From: Salinimicrobium nanhaiense | Lineage (GTDB): Bacteria; Bacteroidota; Bacteroidia; Flavobacteriales; Flavobacteriaceae | Reading direction: 5' to 3' | Length of the DNA: 64,000 bases | Assembly (NCBI GenBank): GCA_012038135.1 | Contig: JAAVJQ010000001.1 | Coordinates: 124,001 to 188,000, forward strand | In this document: piece after piece, positions 25,919 through 35,170 of the stretch | Layout: each line of letters starts with the position of its first letter | How positions within the stretch are numbered: the first letter of the stretch is position 1 | Translations under genes and position numbers: made by a program | Notes under the pieces: model-generated | What the model was told of the DNA's origin: nothing | Seen by the model: the letters and a program-made list of their open reading frames with translations, nothing else | Database searches by the model: none

Positions 25919-26875
25919 TTATTGTGTTATCATTTCTTCAACCCATTGCTTTCCCCAATCTTTCATTTCTTCGGTACTCCAAAGTTCAGGAAAAAATGTA
26001 ATTCTTTGAAAACTAGGCGGTAAAAATTCTCTCCAATTGGTTCCACCTGTAGCTTTTACAGCACCTTTCTTCAGCATTAAATATCTTTGTGCCGCCCCTA
26101 TATGCACGAGCAACCAATTCACATTGACTGCAACATCCAGGTTACGCAACGCTTCAATTAGTTCTTTATTGTTCTTTTCACCTTCCGGAAGTGAATTATA
26201 TAGCTCCAGTAAAGTCTTCCCCTGAAGTTTTTTAGCCAGCCTCAAAAAGATCTCATCATACTTTTCTTCAAACTGCCTCAGCGTAAGAGTCTTTTCACCG
26301 GTATCTGTGCTAATCCCTCCTCTTTTCCAGTAAATATTTTGATATACCTCTTCCAGGTTTTGATTACTTCGGAAGGTTTCCCTGTCGGCGTGATGCACGA
26401 GGTTGTGCAAAGGAGTGGCATGTATCTCGATCATCCTGAACTGCCCCGATTGAAATCCACTTGCCGGAAGCAATGCCATTCTGAATTTCAGAAATTGATC
26501 CCGCTCCATTCCGCGGATCATAACATCAAAGGAATTCGTTTGGATCCTGAAGTACCTGATGATCCTGTTAAGCTTTTGAACAAAAAATTCAGCAGTAAGA
26601 GATTCTTCTTCCACCAGTTGTTTTTGCTCATGGAGGATAAGCTTAAAGTAAAGTTCGGTGATCTGGTGATAACCTATAAAGATCTCTTCGTCGGGAAAAT
26701 GGGTTTTTGTGTGCTGGAGACTCAATAAAATGTCGAGATTAATATAATCCCAATAGGTTAAATATTTATCATACAGGAGACCATCAAGATAGGAGCCAAG
26801 GTCCTGACCGGAATTTCTAAACTTTTCTTCCAGCTGCCGCACCTTTTTGGCTATCTCGGGTTGTATTCCTTCCAT
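25919..26875 (-). CDS. kynA: Tryptophan 2,3-dioxygenase
   Basis: A 318-residue haem dioxygenase of the TDO family, which opens the indole ring of L-tryptophan to N-formylkynurenine, the first step of the kynurenine route. Family signatures include YLTYWDYINLDILLSLQ, FIGYHQITELYFKLILHE, FRMIEIHA and, late in the protein, the haem-side VNWLLVHIGAAQRYL. Length is slightly above the 280-residue Xanthomonas enzyme. The start is one base after the DUF3108 stop and the M23 gene follows, so it is the second gene of the unit. No kynureninase or kynurenine monooxygenase gene lies nearby. Confidence 0.92.
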   Translation of the reverse strand: MEGIQPEIAKKVRQLEEKFRNSGQDLGSYLDGLLYDKYLTYWDYINLDILLSLQHTKTHFPDEEIFIGYHQITELYFKLILHEQKQLVEEESLTAEFFVQKLNRIIRYFRIQTNSFDVMIRGMERDQFLKFRMALLPASGFQSGQFRMIEIHATPLHNLVHHADRETFRSNQNLEEVYQNIYWKRGGISTDTGEKTLTLRQFEEKYDEIFLRLAKKLQGKTLLELYNSLPEGEKNNKELIEALRNLDVAVNVNWLLVHIGAAQRYLMLKKGAVKATGGTNWREFLPPSFQRITFFPELWSTEEMKDWGKQWVEEMITQ

Positions 26876-26876
26876 T

Positions 26877-27650
26877 TTAATCCATTATAATATTGAGAGG
26901 ATGTTTTAAACCTTTAAAAGCATCAATATCTGCATCCAAAGAACCTACTGCTAAATCGGCTTTGATCTTTAGCGGCATGCGATTCTTGTCATCACTCACC
27001 CATATAGTTAATCCCTCTTTCTCCTTGAAAACCCTTCCTGCAAGAACGTAGGGTTGGAATTTTAATGCCGCAATATTACCCAATTTTGTTTTTACAACCT
27101 CCCTCCCAAGGAATTTTAACTGGAAATCAAAATTCTCATCATCAATGAACATTTTGATGCCATGCATTTCTCCAGGTTGAAGATTCGCCACATCAAGATT
27201 ATTCCTTAAATAATAAAAAGAAGAAATCATATCCTGAACATTGGGTGGAATATCATAGGCATTTCGCTCATTGTGTTTACGGTTAAAAACATGAGCTTTC
27301 CCATTTTTATGATCAAAATCCACTAAAAGATCTCTGGTATGACCACCTTCATCGATTTGCCTAATGAACCGGAGGGGCTTCCCGTTTGTTTGGTGCATAA
27401 AGGTTTCATAGTTGTCGTTAACTTTAAAAACAAGGTGTACCAGCCCCGACGATTTTCCTTTACCCACTATATGATAAACGGGCTGATTTTTAAAAGTAGT
27501 TTCATCCACTTCGAGGGTTGCAAAACCTGCATTCATTAATCCATAGTGAACCCTGAATCTAAACCATTCTCCATCTTGAAAAGCCTGGTGGGATTGAGCA
27601 GTGACATTAAGGGAGATAAGGGAAATTATAACTGCTAATAATTTTTTCAT
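26877..27650 (-). CDS. DUF3108 family secreted protein
   Basis: The frame is open to 27728, but ATG at 27650 gives a clean signal peptide (MKKLLAVIISLISLNVTAQ), so 257 residues are assigned. The mature protein matches DUF3108: GEWFRFRVHYGLMNAGFATLEV at the start and TIWVSDDKNRMPLKIKADLAVGS near the end, predicted as an exported beta-rich protein of unknown role. It is first in the DUF3108-kynA-M23-pgi unit. A perfect TACCTTTG promoter box lies 47 bases before this start, which also argues against the upstream start at 27728. Confidence 0.87.
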   Translation of the reverse strand: MKKLLAVIISLISLNVTAQSHQAFQDGEWFRFRVHYGLMNAGFATLEVDETTFKNQPVYHIVGKGKSSGLVHLVFKVNDNYETFMHQTNGKPLRFIRQIDEGGHTRDLLVDFDHKNGKAHVFNRKHNERNAYDIPPNVQDMISSFYYLRNNLDVANLQPGEMHGIKMFIDDENFDFQLKFLGREVVKTKLGNIAALKFQPYVLAGRVFKEKEGLTIWVSDDKNRMPLKIKADLAVGSLDADIDAFKGLKHPLNIIMD

Positions 27651-27697
27651 ATATAAGTAGGTATTACAACTTTGGCTTACAATTACAATTTCTATTC

Positions 27698-27705
27698 CAA
27701 AGGTA
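27698..27705 (-). promoter_or_regulatory. Promoter -7 box for DUF3108-kynA-M23-pgi
   Basis: Minus-strand TACCTTTG, a perfect TAnnTTTG match, 47 bases before the chosen DUF3108 ATG and directly after the hppD-side terminator. It falls inside the longer open frame, supporting the shorter one. Confidence 0.6.
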
Positions 27706-27715
27706 TTAAAACGCA

Positions 27716-27745
27716 AAAACCCCATCAATAGATTGACGGGGTTTT
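27716..27745 (-). terminator. Terminator for the hmgA-hppD unit
   Basis: Minus-strand AAAACCCCGTCAAT and ATTGATGGGGTTTT pair with one mismatch around a 2-base centre and end in GTTTTTGCGTTTT. It is about 200 bases beyond the hppD stop; the 3' region between holds no gene. On the plus strand the hairpin is followed by AACCAACTAAAA and an orphan ATG-AAA-AAA-AAA-TAA. Confidence 0.65.
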
Positions 27746-27945
27746 AATCTTATAACCAACTAAAACTTAAATTATGAAAAAAAAATAATTTTTTTTCCAA
27801 TCCTGGTAACCACTCCAAAATTGCGGTGCAAAAGTCTTCCATAAATTCTGTTTTAGCAACACAAAAATCTACTTTAACTAAACACACTTTAGAATGATAT
27901 GATTTTAAGCTTCAATTTGTTATTATTTCAATAAACCATTTAAAA

Positions 27946-29082
27946 TTACAGTGTTCCCCGCAATGTTTGCTCTCTCTCAATGGCCTCAAAAAGGGCTTTA
28001 AAATTACCTTTTCCAAAGGATTGTGCACCTTTTCGCTGGATAATTTCAAAGAACATTGTGGGTCGGTCTAATACAGGCTTTGTGAATATCTGTAAAAGAT
28101 AACCCTCATCATCACGATCTATTAACACACCCAGGTCCTTAAGCGGCTCCAGTTTTTCATCAATTTCTCCCACCCTGTCAAGCACATCATCATAATAAGC
28201 CTCTGGAACAGAAAGAAATTCCACTCCACGGTCGCGTAAAGCAGTTACGGTTTCTATAATATTATCTGTAGCTACAGCGATATGTTGAACACCGGCACCA
28301 TTGTAAAAGTCTATATATTCCTCGATCTGGGATTTTTTCTTCCCTTCAGCAGGTTCATTAATAGGAAATTTGATCCTTCCGTTGCCATTGCTCATCACCT
28401 TACTCATAAGGGCGGTATAATCTGTAGAGATATCATTGTCATCAAAGGACACCAGTTGCGCAAAGCCCATTACTTTTGCGTAGAATTCACACCACTTGTT
28501 CATCTCATTCCAACCAACATTACCTACCATATGGTCGATATACTTCAATCCCACATCCTTCACCTTAAAATTGGGCTTGTATTCCTTAAACCCGGGAAGG
28601 AATGGACCCGAATAATTTTTCCTTTCCACAAAAATATGCACTGTCTCTCCATAAGTATGAATTCCTGAGAGAACAACATGCCCGTGCTTATCGCTCACCT
28701 CCCTTGGCTCAAGATATGATTTTGCCCCTCTCTTTGTGGTCTCCTCGTAGCTTTTGCGGGCATCGTCAACCCATAAAGCGACAACCTTTACCCCGTCACC
28801 GTGTTTATTGATATGTTCATTGATTTCTCCTCCGGGCTGTAAAGGACTGGTAAGCACCAATCTTATTTTTCCCTGTTGAAGCACATAAGAAACTCTGTCT
28901 TTACTTCCCGATTCTAATCCCGAATAGGCTACGGGTTGAAATCCCCACGCCTGCTGGTAATAAAAAGCGGCCTGTTTGGCGTTTCCCACATATAATTCAA
29001 CATAATCTGTACCTAACAACGGAAGAAAATCTTCTGCTTGAGGTACAGTCTTCTTTATTTCTGTAGTGTTTTCTGTAGACAT
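27946..29082 (-). CDS. hppD: 4-hydroxyphenylpyruvate dioxygenase
   Basis: A 378-residue non-haem iron dioxygenase converting 4-hydroxyphenylpyruvate to homogentisate in tyrosine breakdown. Two vicinal-oxygen-chelate halves are present; the iron ligands are His184 (YIDHMVGN), His267 (GVQHIAVAT) and Glu346 (FFEIIQR). FTKPVLDRPTMFFEII is the usual C-terminal signature. It follows hmgA by 82 bases on the same strand, so the two successive pathway enzymes are likely co-expressed. The fumarylacetoacetase step is not in the window. Confidence 0.96.
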   Translation of the reverse strand: MSTENTTEIKKTVPQAEDFLPLLGTDYVELYVGNAKQAAFYYQQAWGFQPVAYSGLESGSKDRVSYVLQQGKIRLVLTSPLQPGGEINEHINKHGDGVKVVALWVDDARKSYEETTKRGAKSYLEPREVSDKHGHVVLSGIHTYGETVHIFVERKNYSGPFLPGFKEYKPNFKVKDVGLKYIDHMVGNVGWNEMNKWCEFYAKVMGFAQLVSFDDNDISTDYTALMSKVMSNGNGRIKFPINEPAEGKKKSQIEEYIDFYNGAGVQHIAVATDNIIETVTALRDRGVEFLSVPEAYYDDVLDRVGEIDEKLEPLKDLGVLIDRDDEGYLLQIFTKPVLDRPTMFFEIIQRKGAQSFGKGNFKALFEAIEREQTLRGTL

Positions 29083-29164
29083 AATTTCATTTTTTAATTG
29101 AACCCTGTTCTGTTATAAGTTTAATATTTAAGTTTTCGGAAAATAACATTTCGGAAATTATTTA

Positions 29165-30325
29165 TTAATGATCAAGCCAAGACTTGTAGTAGGCACCATC
29201 GGCAATATCCATGGCATCCTTAGTGACCATTAGAGGCTTGAAGGTATCTACCATAACTGCTAATTCATCTGTTTTTGTTTTTCCTATACTTCTTTCTGCT
29301 GCCCCTGGATGCGGACCGTGAGGAATACCGGCCGGATGAAGGGAAATATGTCCTTCTTCAATATCATTACGGCTCATAAAATCGCCATCCACATAATAAA
29401 GCACCTCATCGCTGTCAATATTACTGTGATTGTATGGCGCCGGAATACTCTCGGGATGATAATCATACAACCTCGGCACGAAGGAACATACTACAAAAGC
29501 ATCTGTTTCAAAAGTTTGATGCACCGGTGGCGGCTGATGAATTCGGCCTGTAATGGGTTCAAAATCATGTATTGAGAATGCATAGGGATAATTATACCCA
29601 TCATAGCCAACTACATCAAAAGGATGGGAGGCATATACCATATCAAAGATCTTTCCCTGCTTTTTAATTTTAATTAAAAACTCCCCATTCTCGTTATTTG
29701 TCTCCAACTCATATGGCCGGCGTATATCCCGTTCACAAAACGGGGAATGTTCCAACAGCTGACCAAAATAGTTGCGATATCTTTTTGGTGTATATATTGG
29801 CCGGCGGGACTCCACAATAAATAAGCGGTTGTTCTCATCATTAAAATCCAGTTTATAGATAGTTCCACGTGGGATCATCAAATAGTCCCCATATTTGAAA
29901 TCTATATTTCCCAGGTGAGTTCGCAGCTTACCGCTTCCCTTGTGGATAAACAACAGCTCATCTGAATCTGCATTTTTGTAGAAGTAATCTTCAGTAGATC
30001 TTTGAGGGGCCGCCAGGGTGATATCCACATCAGAATTTGTCAAAACCACTTTTCGGCTCTTCAGGTAATCGGTTTCGGGTTTGATCTGAAAACCTTTGAG
30101 ACGATAGGACTGAATATTTTTTTCAGTAGCTATTTTAGGCCTCACATCATAGCTGTCTTTGATCTCCTTGACCTGAGTAGGCCGCTGTTCGTGGTATATG
30201 TTTGAATACATTCCGTCGAAACCAATGGTCCCAAAGAGTTGCTCATAATAGAGGCTGCCATCAGGTTTCCTAAAGATGGTATGTCTTTTATGCGGTATTT
30301 TTCCGAGAGTGTGGTAAAAAGGCAT
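29165..30325 (-). CDS. hmgA: Homogentisate 1,2-dioxygenase
   Basis: A 386-residue cupin-type iron dioxygenase that opens the homogentisate ring to maleylacetoacetate. The N-terminal MPFYHTLGKIPHKRHT, GDYLMIPRGTIY and the C-terminal HPAGIPHGPHPGA (with iron-binding histidines) identify the family; it is shorter than the 430-445-residue mammalian/proteobacterial type, as usual for Bacteroidetes. First gene of hmgA-hppD. A perfect GAAAACGTTTTC palindrome lies 16 bases before its ATG, downstream of a near-consensus GATATTTG box (30383-30390), a position suited to a repressor. Confidence 0.94.
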   Translation of the reverse strand: MPFYHTLGKIPHKRHTIFRKPDGSLYYEQLFGTIGFDGMYSNIYHEQRPTQVKEIKDSYDVRPKIATEKNIQSYRLKGFQIKPETDYLKSRKVVLTNSDVDITLAAPQRSTEDYFYKNADSDELLFIHKGSGKLRTHLGNIDFKYGDYLMIPRGTIYKLDFNDENNRLFIVESRRPIYTPKRYRNYFGQLLEHSPFCERDIRRPYELETNNENGEFLIKIKKQGKIFDMVYASHPFDVVGYDGYNYPYAFSIHDFEPITGRIHQPPPVHQTFETDAFVVCSFVPRLYDYHPESIPAPYNHSNIDSDEVLYYVDGDFMSRNDIEEGHISLHPAGIPHGPHPGAAERSIGKTKTDELAVMVDTFKPLMVTKDAMDIADGAYYKSWLDH

Positions 30326-30341
30326 TTTTAGATCTTTTAAT

Positions 30342-30353
30342 GAAAACGTTTTC
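30342..30353. promoter_or_regulatory. Operator-like palindrome GAAAACGTTTTC upstream of hmgA
   Basis: A perfect 12-bp palindrome between the probable promoter (GATATTTG, minus strand 30383-30390) and the hmgA start. The same 14-mer AACGAAAACGTTTT occurs upstream of gdhA at 49438-49451. Shape resembles LacI-type operators; the regulator is not known. Confidence 0.5.
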
Positions 30354-30424
30354 GTTGTTTATCCTTTTTAAAGGACTAAACACAAATATCACTAATTTTT
30401 ATGGGAAAACCAGTTAAGAGAGCC

Positions 30425-32650
30425 CTAAAACCAGAAACCTAAACTAAAATACCACTGACTTTCTTCAAGTTCCGGAGATATGGAATACTTTATTTCCACC
30501 GGGCCCAGAAATGTCTCCAGCCCGTAGCCTAGTGCATAACCCGAATAATCTGGCCATGAAAACCAGTTTCCATCATTGAAAAGCTCATTTCCCACATTGG
30601 CAAAGTTGGCGCCCAGCAGAAGGTGATTCTGCCCAAGAAACCGATAATCCAGCTCCACCAGTCCTTTTATAAAACTGTCTCCCGACAGGGAGATGTAAGG
30701 ATATCCATAAAAAGCTGTAAAATTATTTATAAAATCATTCCCATACCCTCCAAGAAAAAAATCGAAGATATTATTCTGCCGGCTGCCTATTCTAAAACCT
30801 GCTTCAGAAGATATTCTGGTAGTTAGTTTTTCAAACGGAGAAAAATTATAACCTAATTCTCCTTTAGCGATTGAAAAGGGTTCAAAATCCTCATGAAGAT
30901 CTGAAGATAACAGGTACCAGTGAAAATCCCCGTCAAAGTAGACTCCTTTGGTTGGGAAATATTTATAATCACGGTTGTCGAGGGTGAGATTTCCGAAGCT
31001 GCCGTAATAAGAACTTTTTTCAAATACTCCTGTTTCCGGGCGATCTGGTGTTGGCGTCCTAATGGTTTCGGAGGTTATTTTCAGATATTTGTGCTCCAAA
31101 CCTATCCCAAAAGAAAATACTTGTTTAAAAAGGGTTTCTACATACAATTGATTAGTGAAATCTTCATAATCAATCTCAAGCTGATTTATACCCAAAAGCT
31201 CAAGGTTGGCATTTTCTGTAGCAAAGTCGAATGCTACTCCCTCACTAAAGCTATTGAACCGTGACCTGATTCCAACACTCCAATAAAACCCTTTATCAAT
31301 ATAATAATTGAAGTTATACCTAAAATTATCACCAAGTGCAACATCAAGAGAAGTTACATCATTGGCAAACAACAATCTTTTGTGAGTAAGATTGACCAAA
31401 GCCGCACTTAAAAAAACATTGTCATAGTGCAGCCCCAATCTCAATAAAGTCTTATTGGGATTTTCCTCCAGTTGTAACACCAGCACGTAACCTTCGTTGA
31501 GAGGCACCAGCCTGTAATTGATTCTGTTAAAATTCTTAGTCGCCGAAAGGTTATTGATCCCAAGGCTAAGGTCTTTATAAGTTACTGTGGCAGGAAACTG
31601 CAGTTTTAACTTTCCCAAAACATAGGCCCGGGGATAGGAATTATTCCCCTCTATACGTACACTGGCAATAGAAAGAGAATCCACACCCGGTTTTAAATTT
31701 ACCTGTTTGGGATCATAGGTTTGCCTCGCAGCAATTTCCTCTAGTTTTTCTATTTGTGAGCGCGCTGCCTTTTCTCCACTTTCAATGATTTCGGCACCTT
31801 TTTCGAAGGACAATACCGAAAAATCCTTTATGTTCGGCTTTATAAAAACGTCAGTTTTCCCTATTTTTTCGGTCATATCGGCAATGGTGCGAAAGTTACT
31901 TACCTGGGTAAGGATCTCAAAAACCGACTTTAGCTCATCTCTTTCCACAAGAGAATCCTGCACATCGACTCCTATGATCAATTCTGCTCCCCTTTTTCGG
32001 AGTTCTTCTACAGGATAATTGTTCACAACTCCGCCGTCAATAAGGAGCCGCCCATCTATCATCACGGGATTAAATAAACTTGGTATAGCCGCACTGGCCG
32101 ATATCGCCTGCGGAAGATGGCCGCTGTCAAGGATCACCTCTTCCCCGGTTTCAACATCGGTCGCTACAGCAAAAAACGGAATAGGCATTTCGCTAAAATC
32201 CTGCTGCTCCTGGAGGTGCAGCGTCAATTTAGACATCAGGTTATAGATGTTTTGCCCCCGCGAAAGAGCAGACGGAAATGAGATTTTCAAATTGTCAAAG
32301 GGCAAAGTGATTGCATATCTTTCTGAATCCCTTTTCTCATAAAAGGTCTTTGCCCCCCGAGGCAACTCATCCTGAATAAGAATATTAAAGTTTGTTTCCT
32401 GAAATATGCTGTCCAGCTGGTGTGCAGTATATCCTGCAGCATAAAGTGCACCCACAATGGCACCCATACTCGTCCCTCCTATATAATCCACCCTAACCCC
32501 TGCTTCATCCAGGACTTTTAAAACTCCAATATGTGCTAAACCCTTAGCGCCACCTCCGCTTAGAACTAATCCCACCTTAGGGTCCTCCTCCTGTGAAAAA
32601 GCCGACAGGGTAGTCAAAAAGAGGAAAATAAGGAGGATCTTTTTAAGCAT
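30425..32650 (-). CDS. Patatin-like phospholipase fused to an outer-membrane barrel (PlpD type)
   Basis: A 741-residue protein with signal peptide (to AFSQ20). The patatin domain (about 24-300) has the oxyanion loop SGGGAKG (31-37), nucleophile GTSMG (Ser61) and DGG with Asp205. A POTRA-like segment (about 325-395) and a BamA/surface-antigen 16-strand barrel (about 400-741, ending WYFSLGFWF) follow. This is the type Vd autotransporter layout of PlpD, in which the lipase is displayed through its barrel; whether the domain is released is unknown. Its start overlaps the uvrC stop by 8 bases, so it is probably translated from the uvrC mRNA. Confidence 0.92.
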   Translation of the reverse strand: MLKKILLIFLFLTTLSAFSQEEDPKVGLVLSGGGAKGLAHIGVLKVLDEAGVRVDYIGGTSMGAIVGALYAAGYTAHQLDSIFQETNFNILIQDELPRGAKTFYEKRDSERYAITLPFDNLKISFPSALSRGQNIYNLMSKLTLHLQEQQDFSEMPIPFFAVATDVETGEEVILDSGHLPQAISASAAIPSLFNPVMIDGRLLIDGGVVNNYPVEELRKRGAELIIGVDVQDSLVERDELKSVFEILTQVSNFRTIADMTEKIGKTDVFIKPNIKDFSVLSFEKGAEIIESGEKAARSQIEKLEEIAARQTYDPKQVNLKPGVDSLSIASVRIEGNNSYPRAYVLGKLKLQFPATVTYKDLSLGINNLSATKNFNRINYRLVPLNEGYVLVLQLEENPNKTLLRLGLHYDNVFLSAALVNLTHKRLLFANDVTSLDVALGDNFRYNFNYYIDKGFYWSVGIRSRFNSFSEGVAFDFATENANLELLGINQLEIDYEDFTNQLYVETLFKQVFSFGIGLEHKYLKITSETIRTPTPDRPETGVFEKSSYYGSFGNLTLDNRDYKYFPTKGVYFDGDFHWYLLSSDLHEDFEPFSIAKGELGYNFSPFEKLTTRISSEAGFRIGSRQNNIFDFFLGGYGNDFINNFTAFYGYPYISLSGDSFIKGLVELDYRFLGQNHLLLGANFANVGNELFNDGNWFSWPDYSGYALGYGLETFLGPVEIKYSISPELEESQWYFSLGFWF

Positions 32651-34442
32651 TTTGGGGATGGTAGTGGTTAAAAATAATAGAAGCCTTGGACTTTCCTATT
32701 ACCGAAGATAAGCTTTCCAGAGAAGCTTCCTTAACTCTTTTTAAAGACCTGAAATTTGTTAGCAGTTCCACCACCGTTTTTTCCCCTATTCCCGGAATTT
32801 CCTCCAGTTCAGTATTCAAAGCGACACTGCTGCGCTTTTGCCGGTGAAAGGTGATGCCAAAACGATGGGCTTCATTCCTTAAATGCTGAATGATCTTTAA
32901 AGTTTCAGATTTTTTGTCCAGGTACAGCGGAATAGAATCTCCGGGGTAAAAGATCTCCTCAAGTCGTTTAGCAATACCTATAATAGCGATCTTCCCCCGA
33001 AGGCCCAAAGTTTCCAGCGCCTTTACACCCGAAGATAGCTGGCCTTTTCCACCATCAACAATGATCAACTGCGGCAAAGGTTCCCCTTCCTCCAGCAACC
33101 TGCGGTATCGCCTAAATACTACTTCTTCCATAGAAGCAAAATCATTGGGTCCTTCGACGGTTTTAATATTGAACTTCCGGTAATCTTTTTTGCTGGGTTT
33201 TCCATCTCTAAATACCACACAGGCTGCCACGGGATTGCTCCCCTGGATGTTGGAGTTGTCAAAACATTCAATATGCCGCGGCTCCTCCGGCAATCGCAGG
33301 TCCTGCTTCATTTGTGCCATCACCCTGTTGACATGCCTGTCTGGATCCACGATCTTCATCTGTTTAAACCGTTCCTGCCTAAAGTATTTAGCATTTCGGG
33401 TGGAGAGTTCTACAATTTGTTTTTTGTCACCAAGTTTTGGAACAGTCACCTTAAGCTCCTCTCCCACCTCGACCTTAAACGGAACATAGATCTCCCGGGT
33501 GAGCGAGTTGAAACGCTGCCTTATCTCGGTAATCCCCAGCTCCAGCAGTTCCTTATCGCTTTCACCAAGCTTCTTTTTCATCTCAATGGTATGCGATCTT
33601 ATGATCGCCCCATGCGACAACTGCAAAAAGTTGACATAACCGTAACCTTCATCACTCACTATAGAAAATACATCCACATTGTTGATCTTTGGATTGACTA
33701 CCGTGGATTTCGCCTGGTAATTCTCTAAAATGTCAATTTTGGTCTTGATCTTTTGGGCCTCCTCAAATTCCATTTTCTCGGCATGCTCTGTCATTTGCTG
33801 CCTGAACTGCTGGAGAGAATCTTTAAAATTCCCTTTTACGATCTGCCTTATCGCCTCAATTTTTTGAATGTAATCAGCTTCACATTCCAAACCTTCACAA
33901 GGCCCCAAACAGTTCCCAAGATGATATTCGAGGCACACCTTATATTTACCATTCCTAATCTTTTCTTCGGAAAGATCATAGTTACAGGTACGTAAAGGAT
34001 AAAGGCCTTTTATAAGATCCATTAAAGTGTGAATGGTCTTAAAGCTGGTATAAGGACCGTAATATTCACTACCATCCTTCACCAGTTTCCGCGTTGGGAA
34101 GACCCGGGGAAAACGTTCATTTTTGATACAGATCCAGGGATACGTCTTATCATCCTTCAGCATCACGTTGAAGCGAGGCTGATGCTTTTTGATAAGGTTG
34201 TTCTCCAGTAAAAGCGCATCGGTTTCCGAAGAAACCACAATATGCCTTATCTCGTGGATCTTTTTTACCATCACCCGTATGCGATGGCTGTCATTGTTCT
34301 TATTGAAGTAAGAAGCTACCCTTTTTTTGAGGTTTTTGGCTTTGCCTACGTAAAGGATCCTTCCGTTCTTATCAAAGTATTGGTAGACTCCCGGGTTCTC
34401 CGGAAGCGTTTTGATCTGCAGCTCCAGTTTGCTTTCCTCCAT
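32643..34442 (-). CDS. uvrC: Excinuclease ABC subunit C
   Basis: A 599-residue UvrC, which makes both incisions around UvrB-bound DNA lesions in nucleotide excision repair. Domains: GIY-YIG nuclease (about 12-95, PGVYQYF...LYVGKAKNLKKRV), a cysteine pair region (CNYDLSEE...CLEYHLGNCLGPC), UVR motif for UvrB (about 205-240), RNase H-like endonuclease (about 380-530, ECFDNSNIQGSNPVA) and a terminal helix-hairpin-helix pair (about 545-597). The minus-strand box TACCTTTG is only 5 bases before ATG, so the mRNA may lack a leader. The patatin-barrel gene is coupled downstream. Confidence 0.97.
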   Translation of the reverse strand: MEESKLELQIKTLPENPGVYQYFDKNGRILYVGKAKNLKKRVASYFNKNNDSHRIRVMVKKIHEIRHIVVSSETDALLLENNLIKKHQPRFNVMLKDDKTYPWICIKNERFPRVFPTRKLVKDGSEYYGPYTSFKTIHTLMDLIKGLYPLRTCNYDLSEEKIRNGKYKVCLEYHLGNCLGPCEGLECEADYIQKIEAIRQIVKGNFKDSLQQFRQQMTEHAEKMEFEEAQKIKTKIDILENYQAKSTVVNPKINNVDVFSIVSDEGYGYVNFLQLSHGAIIRSHTIEMKKKLGESDKELLELGITEIRQRFNSLTREIYVPFKVEVGEELKVTVPKLGDKKQIVELSTRNAKYFRQERFKQMKIVDPDRHVNRVMAQMKQDLRLPEEPRHIECFDNSNIQGSNPVAACVVFRDGKPSKKDYRKFNIKTVEGPNDFASMEEVVFRRYRRLLEEGEPLPQLIIVDGGKGQLSSGVKALETLGLRGKIAIIGIAKRLEEIFYPGDSIPLYLDKKSETLKIIQHLRNEAHRFGITFHRQKRSSVALNTELEEIPGIGEKTVVELLTNFRSLKRVKEASLESLSSVIGKSKASIIFNHYHPQNA

Positions 34443-34447
34443 TAGCT

Positions 34448-34455
34448 CAAAGGTA
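34448..34455 (-). promoter_or_regulatory. uvrC promoter -7 box, possibly leaderless
   Basis: Minus-strand TACCTTTG followed by five bases and ATG. With Bacteroidetes spacing, transcription would begin at or next to the A of the start codon. A CTG 19 bases upstream is a weak -33 candidate. Confidence 0.55.
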
Positions 34456-34738
34456 AAATATTAATGGATGAAGGCAGAAACCTGCTCCTTCTAAAATGTT
34501 AAATTTTAACTAATTTCCGAAAAGGGATATTTCAGGAAACGGACAGGTTTTCTTTTTTCCGACAATTCTCAATTGCTTCAGGAAACGATGGCACCGGCTG
34601 CTGCAGATCCTGCAAATTGCTCCGGAAAAACATATGTCAAGTGAGACAATATTCACAGAATAACCTCCTGAAGCTGAGGAAGAATATTTTTCAGAAATAC
34701 TTAAGATTTTAAAAATCTGCTTTTAGTACCTTGCAAAT

Positions 34739-35170
34739 ATGGAAAAAATTACCATTGGCCGTTTTGACAAGGCAGATTTCCCCAATCTGCACCTCGAAGA
34801 CATTGCGGTTAAAGTCGATACCGGCGCCTACACCTCCTCCATCCACTGCGATCACATTGTTGAAGAAAAAGGAGTGCTAAAATGCACTTTTTTGGATGAT
34901 GAACACCCGCTGTACAACGGCAGGATGTTCAAATTTACAGATTACGATATAGTTTTTGTCAAGAGCAGTAATGGAATTGTTCAAAAGAGATATCAGATCC
35001 AAACAACCATTACCATGTTTGGAAAAACAAGAAAAATTTCTCTCTCATTATCTGCGCGGCAGGAAATGAGATTTCCTGTACTTTTGGGCCGCAGGTTTAT
35101 CACCCGCAAGTTCGTAGTTGATACAGAACATTACGATCTTTCTTATAAGAAAAAGAAGAATGAACATTAA
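34739..35170 (+). CDS. Retropepsin-like RimB-type protein (ATP-dependent zinc protease family)
   Basis: A 143-residue single-domain protein of the family labelled 'ATP-dependent zinc protease' (PF05618), a retropepsin-like aspartic fold; [11 protein letters not shown] with Asp27 is the D-T-G motif, and PVLLGRRFI corresponds to the second conserved strand. In Pseudomonas the homolog RimB works with RimK in modifying ribosomal protein S6. The gene overlaps rimK by 11 bases. The intergenic region before it (34443-34738, 296 bases) contains an 11-bp direct repeat TTCAGGAAACG (34531 and 34577) and a weak promoter-like TACCTTG 5 bases before ATG, but no gene that I can see. Confidence 0.85.
   Translation: MEKITIGRFDKADFPNLHLEDIAVKVDTGAYTSSIHCDHIVEEKGVLKCTFLDDEHPLYNGRMFKFTDYDIVFVKSSNGIVQKRYQIQTTITMFGKTRKISLSLSARQEMRFPVLLGRRFITRKFVVDTEHYDLSYKKKKNEH

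Noticed and set aside
27774..27788. Mini gene ATG-AAA-AAA-AAA-TAA
   Set aside because: Four codons only; kept as a curiosity in the findings but not called as a gene.
33273..33728. A 151-codon plus-strand frame inside uvrC
   Set aside because: Antisense shadow of conserved uvrC codons.
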